This document shows, piece by piece, positions 36,151-46,923 of a DNA stretch of 64,000 nucleotides. Source of the DNA: Niallia sp. NCCP-28 (lineage in GTDB: Bacteria; Bacillota; Bacilli; Bacillales; Cytobacillaceae). Under the pieces are notes generated by a model. It was not told the origin of the DNA. It saw only the letters and a program-made list of their open reading frames with translations, and made no database searches. The translations under genes were made by a program, and so were the position numbers. Numbering within the stretch: the first letter of the stretch is position 1; the number at the start of each line of letters is the position of its first letter. The stretch covers positions 1 through 64,000 of the forward strand of contig NZ_BQYJ01000013.1 in assembly GCF_023168165.1 (NCBI RefSeq). Reading direction: 5' to 3'.

Positions 36151-36909
36151 CTATTCCTTTCTTTTGCGCTCCTTATATTCTAAATACTGACTGGCCAATA
36201 CTTCTCCTACAATAAAAAAAGAAGCCAAGGAAGTATAATCTATTCCGCTGCTTGTAGGTACGGAAGTAGTAGTGGCATATAAATTATATGGAGTCATTCG
36301 TGCTAATGTATTATTTTTCATATTGGTAATCGAGATAAAAGGAACTCCCTTTGCCACAAGCTTTTGCGTTTTTGGCACTAGTGTAGGAGTATCTCCAGAT
36401 AAAGAAATGATAATCAGCAAATCATTTGGTTTCAGATCAGGAAGAATGACTTCAAATTTTGTTTCATCATGAATAATCGTTAAATAGCGATGCTGCACAA
36501 TAAAGGCTCTTTGCAGTTCATGGGCCGCATTTAATTGAGCAGAACCAGTGCCGTAGACGAATATTCTTTCTGATCGATCAATCAACTCGCACATTTCATC
36601 AAACTTTTTATCCTGCAAATGTTTTAAAGTGGCTTCTAAATCATTGGACAGTGTGCCTATATAGCTTTGAGTCACTTCTTCCTCTTCATCCTCCCACTTT
36701 AGGAAAACACGGAACTCGCTGTAGCCGCTGAAATTTAGCTTTTGCGCCAAACGCAGAACAGAGGAGCGGGAAACATTACATTTTTTTGCCAGTTCATTTA
36801 TATTGAGTTTATAGCAGGTACTGCGGTTATTTAAGATATATTTTAAAATATGAAAGTCATTTTCATGAAATTGATTATAGTTTTTATTAATTAACTCTTC
36901 TAACTTCAC
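36151..36909 (-). CDS. glvR: RpiR-family regulator of maltose/alpha-glucoside use
   Basis: A 252-residue RpiR-type regulator. The N-terminal HTH reads INELAKKCNVSRSSVLRLAQ (residues ~38-57), and a C-terminal SIS domain (~105-235) includes ERIFVYGTGSAQ and LLIIISLSGDTPT, which would bind a sugar phosphate. Length and neighbourhood match GlvR, the positive regulator of the glv genes in B. subtilis. It is downstream of glvA on the same strand, with MITE copy D between them. Confidence 0.9.
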   Translation of the reverse strand: MKLEELINKNYNQFHENDFHILKYILNNRSTCYKLNINELAKKCNVSRSSVLRLAQKLNFSGYSEFRVFLKWEDEEEEVTQSYIGTLSNDLEATLKHLQDKKFDEMCELIDRSERIFVYGTGSAQLNAAHELQRAFIVQHRYLTIIHDETKFEVILPDLKPNDLLIIISLSGDTPTLVPKTQKLVAKGVPFISITNMKNNTLARMTPYNLYATTTSVPTSSGIDYTSLASFFIVGEVLASQYLEYKERKRKE

Positions 36910-37051
36910 ATCTTTTTCCTCCCCAATGTCTATTCCTTTATTTTAATATAAAAATGGAAGGAGGAAAAAGGAGAAAGAGAAAATATACGCCTATCTACAG
37001 ATGAAAGGTTAGCCTTCGCTGTATATATTGGTCCAGAAGTCCTTTCATTTA

Positions 37052-37277
37052 GGCTGTTTTCGTAACCTTTGCTGCTTTTAAAGGAGTAGGTTGATTTCCT
37101 TTAGGATGCTCGCTTTCCGTGGGGCGGGCGATGAGCCTCCTAAAGGAAGAGGCCTTTTAGGGGGCTCATCTGTCCCGCTAATCCCACAGGAGTCTCGCAC
37201 CTTACACTACAACCAACCCGTTTCAAACATGTTATTATTCTTATCATTTAAAAGCAACAATCTTTTAGAAAAGAGCC
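37052..37277. mobile_element. MITE-like element, copy D, inside the glv cluster
   Basis: Ends GGCTGTTTTCGTAACCTTTG and ...CAATCTTTTAGAAAAGAGCC are inverted repeats. Interior blocks (GTTGATTTCCTTTAGGATGC, TGGGGCGGGCGATGAG, AATCCCACAGGAGTCTCGCA) match the other copies in reverse orientation. Flanks share only TTTA. The element ends one base from the glvA stop codon and separates glvA from glvR. Confidence 0.85.
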
Positions 37278-37278
37278 T

Positions 37279-38718
<1,440 letters not shown>

Positions 38719-38806
38719 TTAATCGCATTTTTTGTTCTTTTTCACATAGCATAAGATTTTTCCCAGGCAGCATTTTCTTTCGATTCTTAAAGAAATCTAT
38801 AGGCAA

Positions 38807-39031
38807 GGCTCTTTTCTCAAAGATTGTTGTTTTTGCTTATGAATGAAGCCCGTTGATTTCCGCTACAGACACTTGCTTTCCGCGGGGAGGAATGGGAGCC
38901 TCCTCGGCTTTGCCTGTGGGGTCTCCCACTTCCCTCATTTCCCGCAGGAGTCAAGTGTCCTCCGCTCCAATCAACTCAGGATGTTAAACTTCGTTTCATG
39001 TCAAAAAGCAATAAACCTTACGAAAACAGCC
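38807..39031. mobile_element. MITE-like element, copy E, between glvC and glvA
   Basis: Starts GGCTCTTTTCTCAAAGATTG and ends ...AAACCTTACGAAAACAGCC. Flanks ATAGGCAA (38799-38806) and ATATGCAA (39032-39039) agree at seven of eight positions, an almost intact target duplication. The interior is the reverse of copy C and closely similar to it (GTTGATTTCCGCTACAGACA, TCCGCTCCAATCAACTC). Confidence 0.87.
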
Positions 39032-39082
39032 ATATGCAAAAAGGCGGAAAGCAATTGCTCTCCACCTCTTTGTTATATACGA

Positions 39083-40675
39083 TTAATTAGCTTGTTTAAG
39101 CAATATTTCAAACTGTTCTTTTACTTGAGGAACAGATAAACCAACAATAATCTGCACCGCTTTTCCATTGCGGACTACCCCGTGTGCACCAGCCAACTGA
39201 AACGCGCTATCAGGCTGCAGTTTGCTTTCATCCTTTACGCTGACTCTTAATCTTGTTGCACAGTTCATAACATCCTCAATATTTTCCGATCCGCCCAAAG
39301 CCTCTAAAAAGCTCATTGCCTTATCAGAAAAAGCGGAGTCTTTGCTGGAAGAAACCTTTTTCTCTCCTTTTTTCTCTTTAAAGTCCTTTTTCGTATATAA
39401 TTTTGTTTCCGATCCGCTTTCCAGCTCCCGGCCAGGAGTGCCGATGTTTAACTTTAGAATCATTGTTCGGAAAACAATAAAATAGATAAACGTAAAGGCT
39501 AAACCAATTCCCCATTGAATGAGATAAGTAGATCCATGTGAGGAGAATAAAGGTATCCAGTTATTGCTTGCCATTTCAATGAACCCGCCTGTCATTAATC
39601 CAGTAACGCCAGCTGCATACATCGTAGCCGACATCGTAGCAGCAAGCAAAGCATGCACCCCAAATAATAATGGAGAAATAAACAAGAATGTAAATTCAAG
39701 AGGCTCTGTAATGCCTGCGACAACAGCTGTTAACGTTGCCGGTATTAATAGAGAAGCCACCAATTTCTTCTTTTCCGGTCTTGCTGTTGCATAAAGAGCC
39801 CATGCAATACCCGGCATAGCAAATATTTTGGCATTTCCATACATGGCAAAGCCGCCTTCAGGGAACAACGCCTTTAAGGATTGAGTCGAAGCTGCGAATT
39901 GTGTCAAATGCTCAATCCAGTAAATTTTAATGCCCCCTTCAATAATGGCAGGACCATAAAGGAAAGGAGTCCAGATAAAATGATGCAAGCCAGTCGGCAA
40001 TAAAATGCGCTCCAAGAATGTATACAGCCAAACCCCTACAACACCTGCGCCCCCTAAAAACGCCTGCAAAGAAGAGATGCCATTTTGGACCATTGGCCAA
40101 AAATAAGCAGTGGCGATAGCTAAAGGAATCATCAGAACAAAGCTGATAATAACAACATAAGAGGTACCTTGGAAAATGCCCAGCCATTCTGGCAGTTTTT
40201 TATCAAAATAGCGATTGTGAATAAATACAACAATAGAAGAAATAACAATGGCACCGATAATATTCGTATCAAGTGTCTTAATCCCAGCTATCATAGTCAA
40301 ACCTGTACCAGATCCAACCTCTGCAGAGAAGTCTACCCCAAATGGCCCTCCCCATACAGTTAAAATAGCATTAATAAAATAATTAAACGTTAAATACGTT
40401 ATCAATGCTTCCATACAAGCTCGCGCATGGGCCTTTTTTGCCAATGCAATCGGTATGCCAATCGCAAACAGCAATGGCATTTGCCTTAAGACCGCCCACG
40501 CACCTTCACCAATAATAAACCAGCATTGATACCACAGACTTTCTGGATCTGCCAGCGAACCCATAATCAATGGATTTTTAAAAAGAATAGTTAACCCAAT
40601 AACCACCCCAGCAAAAGGAAAAAGTAATACAGGCACATATAAGGCCCCGCCAAAACGTTGGACTTTTTGCATCAT
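39083..40675 (-). CDS. glvC: PTS maltose/alpha-glucoside permease IICB
   Basis: A 530-residue enzyme II of the glucose family, order IIC-IIB. IIC (~1-410) begins with an amphipathic helix and FGGALYVPVLLFPFAG and includes GITEPLEFTFLFISPLL. IIB (~445-525) has the phosphocysteine in VMNCATRLRVSVKD. Length matches GlvC/MalP. The IIA function must come from elsewhere (for example the glucose IIA). GAGGAGG precedes the ATG, and a good cre box lies 50 bases upstream. It would be the first gene of glvC-glvA-glvR, an order different from B. subtilis glvA-glvR-glvC. Confidence 0.93.
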   Translation of the reverse strand: MMQKVQRFGGALYVPVLLFPFAGVVIGLTILFKNPLIMGSLADPESLWYQCWFIIGEGAWAVLRQMPLLFAIGIPIALAKKAHARACMEALITYLTFNYFINAILTVWGGPFGVDFSAEVGSGTGLTMIAGIKTLDTNIIGAIVISSIVVFIHNRYFDKKLPEWLGIFQGTSYVVIISFVLMIPLAIATAYFWPMVQNGISSLQAFLGGAGVVGVWLYTFLERILLPTGLHHFIWTPFLYGPAIIEGGIKIYWIEHLTQFAASTQSLKALFPEGGFAMYGNAKIFAMPGIAWALYATARPEKKKLVASLLIPATLTAVVAGITEPLEFTFLFISPLLFGVHALLAATMSATMYAAGVTGLMTGGFIEMASNNWIPLFSSHGSTYLIQWGIGLAFTFIYFIVFRTMILKLNIGTPGRELESGSETKLYTKKDFKEKKGEKKVSSSKDSAFSDKAMSFLEALGGSENIEDVMNCATRLRVSVKDESKLQPDSAFQLAGAHGVVRNGKAVQIIVGLSVPQVKEQFEILLKQAN

Positions 40676-40724
40676 CGCTAAAAAACCTCCTCATTATTCT
40701 ACTGAAAATAATATACTTATTAAT

Positions 40725-40738
40725 TGCTAACGCTTTCA
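40725..40738 (-). promoter_or_regulatory. cre box before glvC
   Basis: On the minus strand it reads TGAAAGCGTTAGCA, a cre consensus match with one deviation, 50 bases before the glvC start. It implies CcpA repression of the maltose genes. Confidence 0.7.
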
Positions 40739-41033
40739 TGTTCTAATAGTAGCCTATTCTTTTCCCCTTGAATATACGAAACCCGCAAAATGCACGTAAT
40801 CACTGCTTTTGTGTTTTTTCACATGGGGTAAGAATTTTCTCAGGGGAAGATAATAGAAGAAATATGTTTGGAAATTAAAATAAGAATGACATTTGCATGA
40901 TGAAACAAGAAAAAAATGGATGAGGAAAATTATTTTCAAACATAAGGGGAAATGATAAAATGGTTTTGTCTTTTAAAAAAATTTACACTTATTTGAAAAA
41001 ATAGCAGAAGATATACAAAGGGGAAATGAAACA

Positions 41034-41924
41034 TTGAAAAAAGTAAAAAAAGCGATTATACCAGCGGCTGGTCTTGGAACAAGATTTTTGCCGGCAACAA
41101 AAGCGATGCCGAAAGAAATGCTGCCAATTGTAGACAAACCGACTATTCAATATATTGTCGAAGAAGCAATTGCATCAGGAATTGAAGATATTATTATCGT
41201 AACAGGAAAAGGAAAAAGAGCAATTGAAGATCACTTCGATTATGCCCACGAATTAGAAAGCAACTTATTGGAAAAAGGAAAAATGGACCTTCTTGAGAAA
41301 GTTCAATATTCTTCTAACCTAGCAGATATCCATTATATTCGCCAAAAGGAACCAAAAGGATTAGGACATGCGGTATGGTGTGCAAAAAGCTTTATTGGTG
41401 ATGAGCCATTTGCTGTTCTTTTGGGAGATGATATTGTCCAAGGCGATACTCCGTGCTTAAAACAATTAATTGATCAATATGAAGAAACACATGCATCTGT
41501 AATTGGTGTGCAGACAGTAGCGGATAATGAAACAGACCGCTATGGAATTGTAGATCCAGGAGAGGCAGAAGGAAGACGCTATCAAGTAAATAATTTTGTC
41601 GAAAAGCCAAAATTAGGTACAGCTCCATCTAACTTAGCGATCATGGGCCGTTATGTATTTACACCAGAAATCTTCAAGTTTCTAGAAACGCAGCAAGTAG
41701 GGGCTGGCGGAGAAATTCAATTAACAGATGCGATCCAGCAATTAAATGAAATCCAGCGCGTATTTGCTTATGATTTTGAAGGCAAACGTTATGATGTTGG
41801 GGAAAAACTAGGTTTTGTTAAAACAACGGTAGAATTTGCGTTGCAAAATGAGGAAATCAGAGAAGAAATGCTTCGTTATATTAATGAGCTTGCTGAATTG
41901 AATAATGCTGCTTTGAAACTTTGA
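41034..41924 (+). CDS. gtaB: UTP-glucose-1-phosphate uridylyltransferase
   Basis: A 296-residue GalU/GtaB enzyme making UDP-glucose. The nucleotide-binding start is [20 protein letters not shown], followed by [28 protein letters not shown] and the Lys in NFVEKPK. It begins with TTG at 41034 after AAAGGGG; the ATG at 41026 is out of frame. It opens the polysaccharide region and supplies UDP-glucose for the UDP-glucose dehydrogenase at 55134. Confidence 0.95.
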   Translation: MKKVKKAIIPAAGLGTRFLPATKAMPKEMLPIVDKPTIQYIVEEAIASGIEDIIIVTGKGKRAIEDHFDYAHELESNLLEKGKMDLLEKVQYSSNLADIHYIRQKEPKGLGHAVWCAKSFIGDEPFAVLLGDDIVQGDTPCLKQLIDQYEETHASVIGVQTVADNETDRYGIVDPGEAEGRRYQVNNFVEKPKLGTAPSNLAIMGRYVFTPEIFKFLETQQVGAGGEIQLTDAIQQLNEIQRVFAYDFEGKRYDVGEKLGFVKTTVEFALQNEEIREEMLRYINELAELNNAALKL

Positions 41925-41971
41925 ATGCTTCAGATAGCATATAGGTGAGTAACAAACTATATTATCTAAAA

Positions 41972-42004
41972 AAGTCTAATTAATCCTATTAATTAGGCTT
42001 TTTT
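41972..42004 (+). terminator. Terminator of gtaB
   Basis: AAGTCTAATTAAT and ATTAATTAGGCTT (one G-T pair) with a 3-base loop and six T. Confidence 0.88.
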
Positions 42005-42217
42005 GTATGTGTAATTAGAGGGGGATATATTTGATATTCTAAACTCTAAAGATATCTGTCCATACACTAAAAAGACTAAAGGTAAAAAAACTATATATAA
42101 TAGAAGAAACTGGTATCGCTTACAATCGGAAAACGACAAAAAAATCCAAATTCCCCTATTTACGCAAATAAAGGACGATGCTATGATAAGTGTACTTTAT
42201 AAAGAACCAATGAAAAA

Positions 42218-42241
42218 AATACGAGCAAATTTGCTCGTATT
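42218..42241 (-). terminator. Terminator overlapping the end of the SGNH hydrolase gene
   Basis: AATACGAGCAAA/TTTGCTCGTATT is a perfect 24-base palindrome with a T-run beyond it on the minus strand. Its edge overlaps the stop codon at 42240-42242. Confidence 0.85.
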
Positions 42242-43007
42242 ATTTCTTTACTAAGAAATCGGTTATATAATTGCTCCAGACTTCATATCCTTTTTCATTA
42301 GGAGTACCATCTGAATTGATATAATCCAATACTTCTATGCTATCGCCTTCTGGCCAATTCTCCCAATGATTTAAATATGTAATATTTTCTGACTCTGCAT
42401 ATTCCTTTAGTGCAGCTACTTGCGTTGGATAAAGACTAGCATTATATATTTGATTTGCTGGCTGTAAGACAAATGTTGCGTTAGGCAGCTTTTCTTTTGT
42501 GTCTTTTATAATAGTAGAGATATTTTTAATAGTAGTATTAATATTTACAAGATTATTATCTGCAAGAAGAAATGGTTCGAAAATAATCATATCTGGTTTT
42601 TGACTAATTAATTTTTGGGTTTCATCATTTAATACATAATTGCTTGAAGTTTCTTCATATACCATGTTTTCTATTGATACATATTTATCGTAAGTAGTAG
42701 TTAATGATTCTGTTAAGTTAGGCAATAAACCAATTTTTGAGTCACCAATTGATTGGGACCCTAATAATACAATATGATAAGTTTCGTTATTGTTTAATGT
42801 CATTTCCAATTGTTTTTGTGCATCTTCTGGCCAGTTTTCAGCAAAACTTAAATAGTAATCTAAATCAATATTTATTTCTGAATTAGAAGAAGATGAATTT
42901 TTTTGATTACTAGAGGAACTAGCTTGACTCTTTCCCCAATGAATATTTCCAACTACTAAAACAGCAGCCAGCAAAATCGTTAAAAAAGCAATAATAGTGG
43001 TTTTCAT
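42240..43007 (-). CDS. Membrane-anchored SGNH/GDSL hydrolase family protein
   Basis: A 255-residue protein with an N-terminal membrane anchor (~5-25), a Ser/Asn-rich linker (~30-45) and an SGNH-like domain. The nucleophile block is VLLGSQSIGDS near residue 88, an Asn is in LQPANQIYN and the Asp/His-type block IV is replaced by SDGTPNEKGYEVW. Such proteins next to EPS loci are candidate polysaccharide deacetylating or acyl-removing enzymes. ATG at 43007 with GGAGGG at 43012-43017 is chosen over 43025. Divergent from the chain-length regulator gene. Confidence 0.78.
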   Translation of the reverse strand: MKTTIIAFLTILLAAVLVVGNIHWGKSQASSSSNQKNSSSSNSEINIDLDYYLSFAENWPEDAQKQLEMTLNNNETYHIVLLGSQSIGDSKIGLLPNLTESLTTTYDKYVSIENMVYEETSSNYVLNDETQKLISQKPDMIIFEPFLLADNNLVNINTTIKNISTIIKDTKEKLPNATFVLQPANQIYNASLYPTQVAALKEYAESENITYLNHWENWPEGDSIEVLDYINSDGTPNEKGYEVWSNYITDFLVKK

Positions 43008-43072
43008 TATACCCTCCATAAACAATATTATTGAAAATTAAGACTTAATAATTATAAAAATCAAATAGACTG

Positions 43073-43091
43073 TTAGGGAATTATTCCCTAA
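43073..43091. promoter_or_regulatory. Palindrome in the divergent EPS promoter region
   Basis: TTAGGGAATTATTCCCTAA is a perfect palindrome around one T. It lies 66 bases from the SGNH gene and 156 from the chain-length gene, suitable as an operator for both. There is no T-run on the plus strand, so it is not a plus-strand terminator. TATAAT at 43208-43213 is a possible -10 for the EPS genes. Confidence 0.45.
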
Positions 43092-43246
43092 AATAAAAAA
43101 AGACTATTAAAAATGTAAAATACTTGGTAAAGTAGATTTCGGAGATACAAAAGTACATGAATAGTAAAAGTATTACAAGAAAAGACAATTTTTGCAATGG
43201 TATATGATATAATTATCATGTTTTTATTTTTTTCTAGGAGGAAATC

Positions 43247-43987
43247 ATGGAAGAAACAATCAGCTTAAAAGAACTATTTCAAACATTAAAGAAAAGAATT
43301 GCATTAATTCTCTCCATTACATTAATCGCCATGATCATAAGTGGAGTAGTAAGTTATTTTGTAATTACACCAGAATACAAATCTTCTACACAAATTCTTG
43401 TTAACCAAGCTAAGGAAGATGATTCTATTTATAATTATAATGAAGTTCAAACTAATATCCAATTAATAAACACATACAGTGTAATTATTAAAAGTGCAGC
43501 TATTCTAAATGAAGTTAAAAGTGGCTTGAGCTTGGATATGAGTGTATCAGAACTGAATAAAAAAATTACAGTAGAAAGTGCCCAAAACTCGCAAATAATG
43601 ACTATTTCAGTTACTGATCCAGATTCAATGATGGCATTAGAAATTGCAAATAAGACAGCAGAAGTTTTTGAAAAAGAAATTAAAAAATTAATGAAGGTTG
43701 ATAATGTAAGTATTCTTCCACTTGCGGATGATCAAGAAAATCAATCACCGATTAGTCCAAATCCACCGTTAAATATTGCAATTGCTGTAGTTGTAGGATT
43801 AATGATTGGCGTAGGTCTTGCCTTTTTATTAGAATACTTAGATAACACTGTGAAAACAGAACAAGATATTGAAAAGTTATTGGAATTACCGGTTTTAGGT
43901 GCCATTACAACAATAGATGAAAATAAAGATGCTAAATTAAGAGGTAATCAAGGAACAAGTAGAGGTGATTTAGTTGGCAGCAAGTAA
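43247..43987 (+). CDS. Polysaccharide chain-length regulator / BY-kinase modulator (Wzz; YwqC/EpsA type)
   Basis: A 246-residue Wzz-domain protein with two membrane segments (~18-40 and ~177-197). The extracytoplasmic helical domain lies between them; the Pro-rich SPISPNPPLNIAIAVVVG precedes the second segment, and the short cytoplasmic tail (TEQDIEKLLELPVLG) should activate the kinase. AGGAGG lies 8 bases before the ATG. It overlaps the kinase gene by 14 bases, so they are translationally coupled. Confidence 0.9.
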   Translation: MEETISLKELFQTLKKRIALILSITLIAMIISGVVSYFVITPEYKSSTQILVNQAKEDDSIYNYNEVQTNIQLINTYSVIIKSAAILNEVKSGLSLDMSVSELNKKITVESAQNSQIMTISVTDPDSMMALEIANKTAEVFEKEIKKLMKVDNVSILPLADDQENQSPISPNPPLNIAIAVVVGLMIGVGLAFLLEYLDNTVKTEQDIEKLLELPVLGAITTIDENKDAKLRGNQGTSRGDLVGSK

Positions 43988-44681
43988 TAAGATCAGCAAA
44001 AAAACATTGTTAGATAGTAAAAGAAAGCTCATAACAAAATATGATCCAAAATCGCCAATTTCTGAGCAATATCGAACTATTCGTACAAATATTTTATTCT
44101 CTAGTGTTGATGAAGAAATACGAACTTTAATGGTAACATCCTCAGGGCCAGGTGAAGGGAAATCTACAACAGCAGCAAATTTGGCAGTAGTATTTGCGCA
44201 ACAAGGAAAAACGGTTTTATTAGTTGATGCGGATTTAAGAAAACCTACTGTACATTATACATTTAATACTCTTAATACATCAGGTTTAACATCCGTGTTA
44301 ACTAATCAAATGCCATTGATGGAAGCAGTCCTAACAAATGATGAAAAGAATTTATTTATACTTCCAAGTGGACCCATTCCTCCTAATCCGTCTGAACTAT
44401 TAAGTTCAAGGGCGATGCAGCACTTTATGGAAAAAGGACTTGAAGAGTTTGATATAATTCTTTTTGATACTCCACCGGTACTTGCGGTAACAGATGCACA
44501 AATTTTGGCAAACATCTGCCAAGGTAGTGTATTAGTTGTAAGTAGTGGAACTACAGAAAAGGATTCTTTAGTAAAAACAAAAGAACTTTTATCTGCATCT
44601 AATGGAAAGATTTTAGGGGTCGTTTTAAATAATAAAAAGCAGGACAAAAATAGTAGCTATTATTATTATGGAACAAAGTAA
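43974..44681 (+). CDS. CpsD/CapB-family bacterial tyrosine kinase (YwqD/EpsB type)
   Basis: A 235-residue BY-kinase. Walker A is SSGPGEGKSTTAANLA, Walker A' is LLVDADLRKP, and Walker B is IILFDTPPV. The C-terminal cluster SSYYYYGTK has four tyrosines for autophosphorylation. It controls polymer length and export together with the Wzz-type partner. It starts with TTG at 43974 after GAGGTGA. The cognate phosphatase is probably YwqE at 31108, unusually far away. Confidence 0.93.
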   Translation: MAASNKISKKTLLDSKRKLITKYDPKSPISEQYRTIRTNILFSSVDEEIRTLMVTSSGPGEGKSTTAANLAVVFAQQGKTVLLVDADLRKPTVHYTFNTLNTSGLTSVLTNQMPLMEAVLTNDEKNLFILPSGPIPPNPSELLSSRAMQHFMEKGLEEFDIILFDTPPVLAVTDAQILANICQGSVLVVSSGTTEKDSLVKTKELLSASNGKILGVVLNNKKQDKNSSYYYYGTK

Positions 44682-45022
44682 TAAATTCTTAATAAAATTA
44701 TTTATCAGTAGTTCTATCCATTTTTTATAAAAATTAGAATGGTTAAAAGATACGTATAAATGGTACGTATTACTTATTCATATTTACTTTTGAATACTGT
44801 CTGTTAATGTAACACCTTAAAGAATACTTCATTAATGAAGAAGGCTGATGATTCAAAAAAAGTAAATAATATATTAAATAAAATAATATGTGTTCAATTA
44901 AATCAATTTTTAGTTTTCCTTAAAGCATAATAGAATAAATAATAGTAGTTAGAATAGGAAGTCCGTTTCTATAGATTGAATAAGGAAGGAAAAGTAAAAT
45001 ATTATTTTATGAGGTGGTTTAG
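44682..45022. other. 341-bp leader region before the sugar-transferase gene
   Basis: No gene was found. The stretch is AT-rich and sits between the kinase gene and the initiating transferase, the same place that carries the eps-associated antiterminator RNA in some Bacillus eps operons. I could not fold it confidently, and only a short CTTCATTAATGAAG palindrome near 44827 stands out. Confidence 0.3.
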
Positions 45023-45694
45023 TTGACTAATGGAAGTAAAGATGAACTCCTATCTTTTTATCAAAATAGTGGTGAAGTAAAAAATAAAAAAATATATTTA
45101 TTTTTGAAAAGATCAATAGATATCATAGGCTCAGCTATAGGGCTTATTGTCTTAGGTTTTCTATTTTTAATAGTGTCAATTTTAATAAAAATTGAAGATC
45201 CAAAAGGGGAAATATTTTTTAAACAAGTAAGGGTAGGAAAAAACGGGAAAGAGTTTTATATATATAAATTTCGTTCTATGATAACTAATGCAGAAAAAGA
45301 ATTGAATAAATTATTGCAATATAATGAAGTTGATGGTGCAATGTTTAAAATGAAAGAAGATCCCCGTGTTACTAAAATCGGTAAATTTATCCGAAAAACA
45401 AGTATTGATGAACTTCCTCAATTATTTAATGTTCTTAAGGGGGAAATGAGTTTGGTAGGACCTAGACCTCCTCTACCGAGAGAGGTTGAAGAATATACGC
45501 CATATGATAAGCAACGTTTACTAGTAACTCCAGGGTGTACAGGATTATGGCAAGTGAGTGGAAGAAGTAACGTTAGTTTTAATGAGATGGTGGAATTAGA
45601 TCTGAAATATATTAGAGATAGATCATTTTTTTATGATTTAAAGATTATTATAAAAACAATAAGAGTAATGTTATATTCAAAAGATGCGTATTAA
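45023..45694 (+). CDS. Undecaprenyl-phosphate sugar phosphotransferase (initiating transferase)
   Basis: A 223-residue bacterial sugar transferase of the monotopic type. A hydrophobic hairpin at ~27-50 is followed by the catalytic domain with KQVRVGKNGKEFYIYKFRSM, KIGKFIRKTSIDELPQLFNV (the Asp-Glu pair), SLVGPRPPLPREV and PGCTGLWQVSGRS. It transfers the first sugar phosphate to undecaprenyl phosphate at the inner membrane face. TTG at 45023 follows GAGGTGG. Which sugar is transferred cannot be read from sequence. Confidence 0.92.
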   Translation: MTNGSKDELLSFYQNSGEVKNKKIYLFLKRSIDIIGSAIGLIVLGFLFLIVSILIKIEDPKGEIFFKQVRVGKNGKEFYIYKFRSMITNAEKELNKLLQYNEVDGAMFKMKEDPRVTKIGKFIRKTSIDELPQLFNVLKGEMSLVGPRPPLPREVEEYTPYDKQRLLVTPGCTGLWQVSGRSNVSFNEMVELDLKYIRDRSFFYDLKIIIKTIRVMLYSKDAY

Positions 45695-45818
45695 CAAGAT
45701 TACAAGACAGTAAATAATTAAGTATATAAATCCGTAAAACTGATTGAACTTATTCTAAAACTTTATATTTATTAACTTTTAGTAATAAGTAAGTTAGGAA
45801 GGGTGTTTGAAATAATAG

Positions 45819-46910
45819 ATGAAAAAAAATATATTAATAGATGGATATTACTTAACTAAACCAAGAGGAATGGGAAGATATATTAAGGAATTAATATATT
45901 CCTTATCTTATACTAAAGCAGCAGAGGATTTTAATATTTATGTCTCAATAACGGATGAAGAATTTCATGATGATATACTAAAAGTTATGGAAAAATTCAA
46001 TGTAATAAAAAGAAAACAGTTGCCTTTCCCAATTTGGGAACAAGCTTATATACCTTATTTAGTAAAGCAATTAAAGGTTGATGTTTTATTATCTCCCTAT
46101 AATACCTATCCTATTCTTACGAAAATTATGAATGTCAAAAATGTTATCACGATTCATGACCTTATGTTTCTTGATGGTAAAGGCATAGGAGGAAACGTAT
46201 ATCAAAAAATGGGCAATGTTTACAGGAAAAGTATTGTGAAATCCATTACTAATAGAACTAGTATAATAAGCGTTAGTAAAAATACATCTGATGAACTGTA
46301 TAATAAATTAAATCTACATAGTAAAGTGATATATACAGCAATTGACTACTTTTTTGAACAAAACAAATGTGTAGACAGTAAAAAAAGTTTAGATGATGAA
46401 TACTATTATCATGTAGGTGGAGTGAGCCCTCATAAAAATACTGAGAGAGTTATACAGGCATTTTGTAAATTAAAATCAAGTAATACAAAACTTGTTATAT
46501 CTGGATTACCGGTTAATAATAAATTAAAAGAGAAGTATAAACATAACGACAAAATAATTTTTACAGGTTGGCTTGAAGATATCGAGGTGGCAAATCTATA
46601 TAAGTTTGCAAAGGGAGTAATATTTCCTAGTTTAGTAGAGGGGTATGGATTACCTATAATAGAAGCTTTTAAATATAGAACGCCAGTTGTTACTTCTAAT
46701 TTTGCTCCAATGAGTGAGATAGCACATTCAGCTGCAGTATTAGTAGATCCTTATTCTATAACTGCAATACAACAAGGCATGGAGAAATTGGATAGTAAAA
46801 ATTTAAGTGAGGAATTGGTTAATAAGATGGATATAGCTCTGAAAGAAATCAATTCTAGAGTTATGGGAGAAGAGATGAAAAAAGTAATTAAAGCATGTAT
46901 AACTACGTAA
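45819..46910 (+). CDS. Glycosyltransferase, GT4-like
   Basis: A 363-residue GT-B glycosyltransferase. The C-terminal donor domain has YYHVGGVSPHKNTERVIQAF and the E-x7-E motif in SLVEGYGLPIIEAFKYRTPVV. The Gly-rich loop (RGMGRYIKELI) is at the start. From here to about 58 kb coding DNA is visibly more AT-rich than the rest, with many ATA and AGA codons, suggesting acquisition. Confidence 0.9.
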   Translation: MKKNILIDGYYLTKPRGMGRYIKELIYSLSYTKAAEDFNIYVSITDEEFHDDILKVMEKFNVIKRKQLPFPIWEQAYIPYLVKQLKVDVLLSPYNTYPILTKIMNVKNVITIHDLMFLDGKGIGGNVYQKMGNVYRKSIVKSITNRTSIISVSKNTSDELYNKLNLHSKVIYTAIDYFFEQNKCVDSKKSLDDEYYYHVGGVSPHKNTERVIQAFCKLKSSNTKLVISGLPVNNKLKEKYKHNDKIIFTGWLEDIEVANLYKFAKGVIFPSLVEGYGLPIIEAFKYRTPVVTSNFAPMSEIAHSAAVLVDPYSITAIQQGMEKLDSKNLSEELVNKMDIALKEINSRVMGEEMKKVIKACITT

Positions 46911-46923
46911 AGGTGATTTAAAG

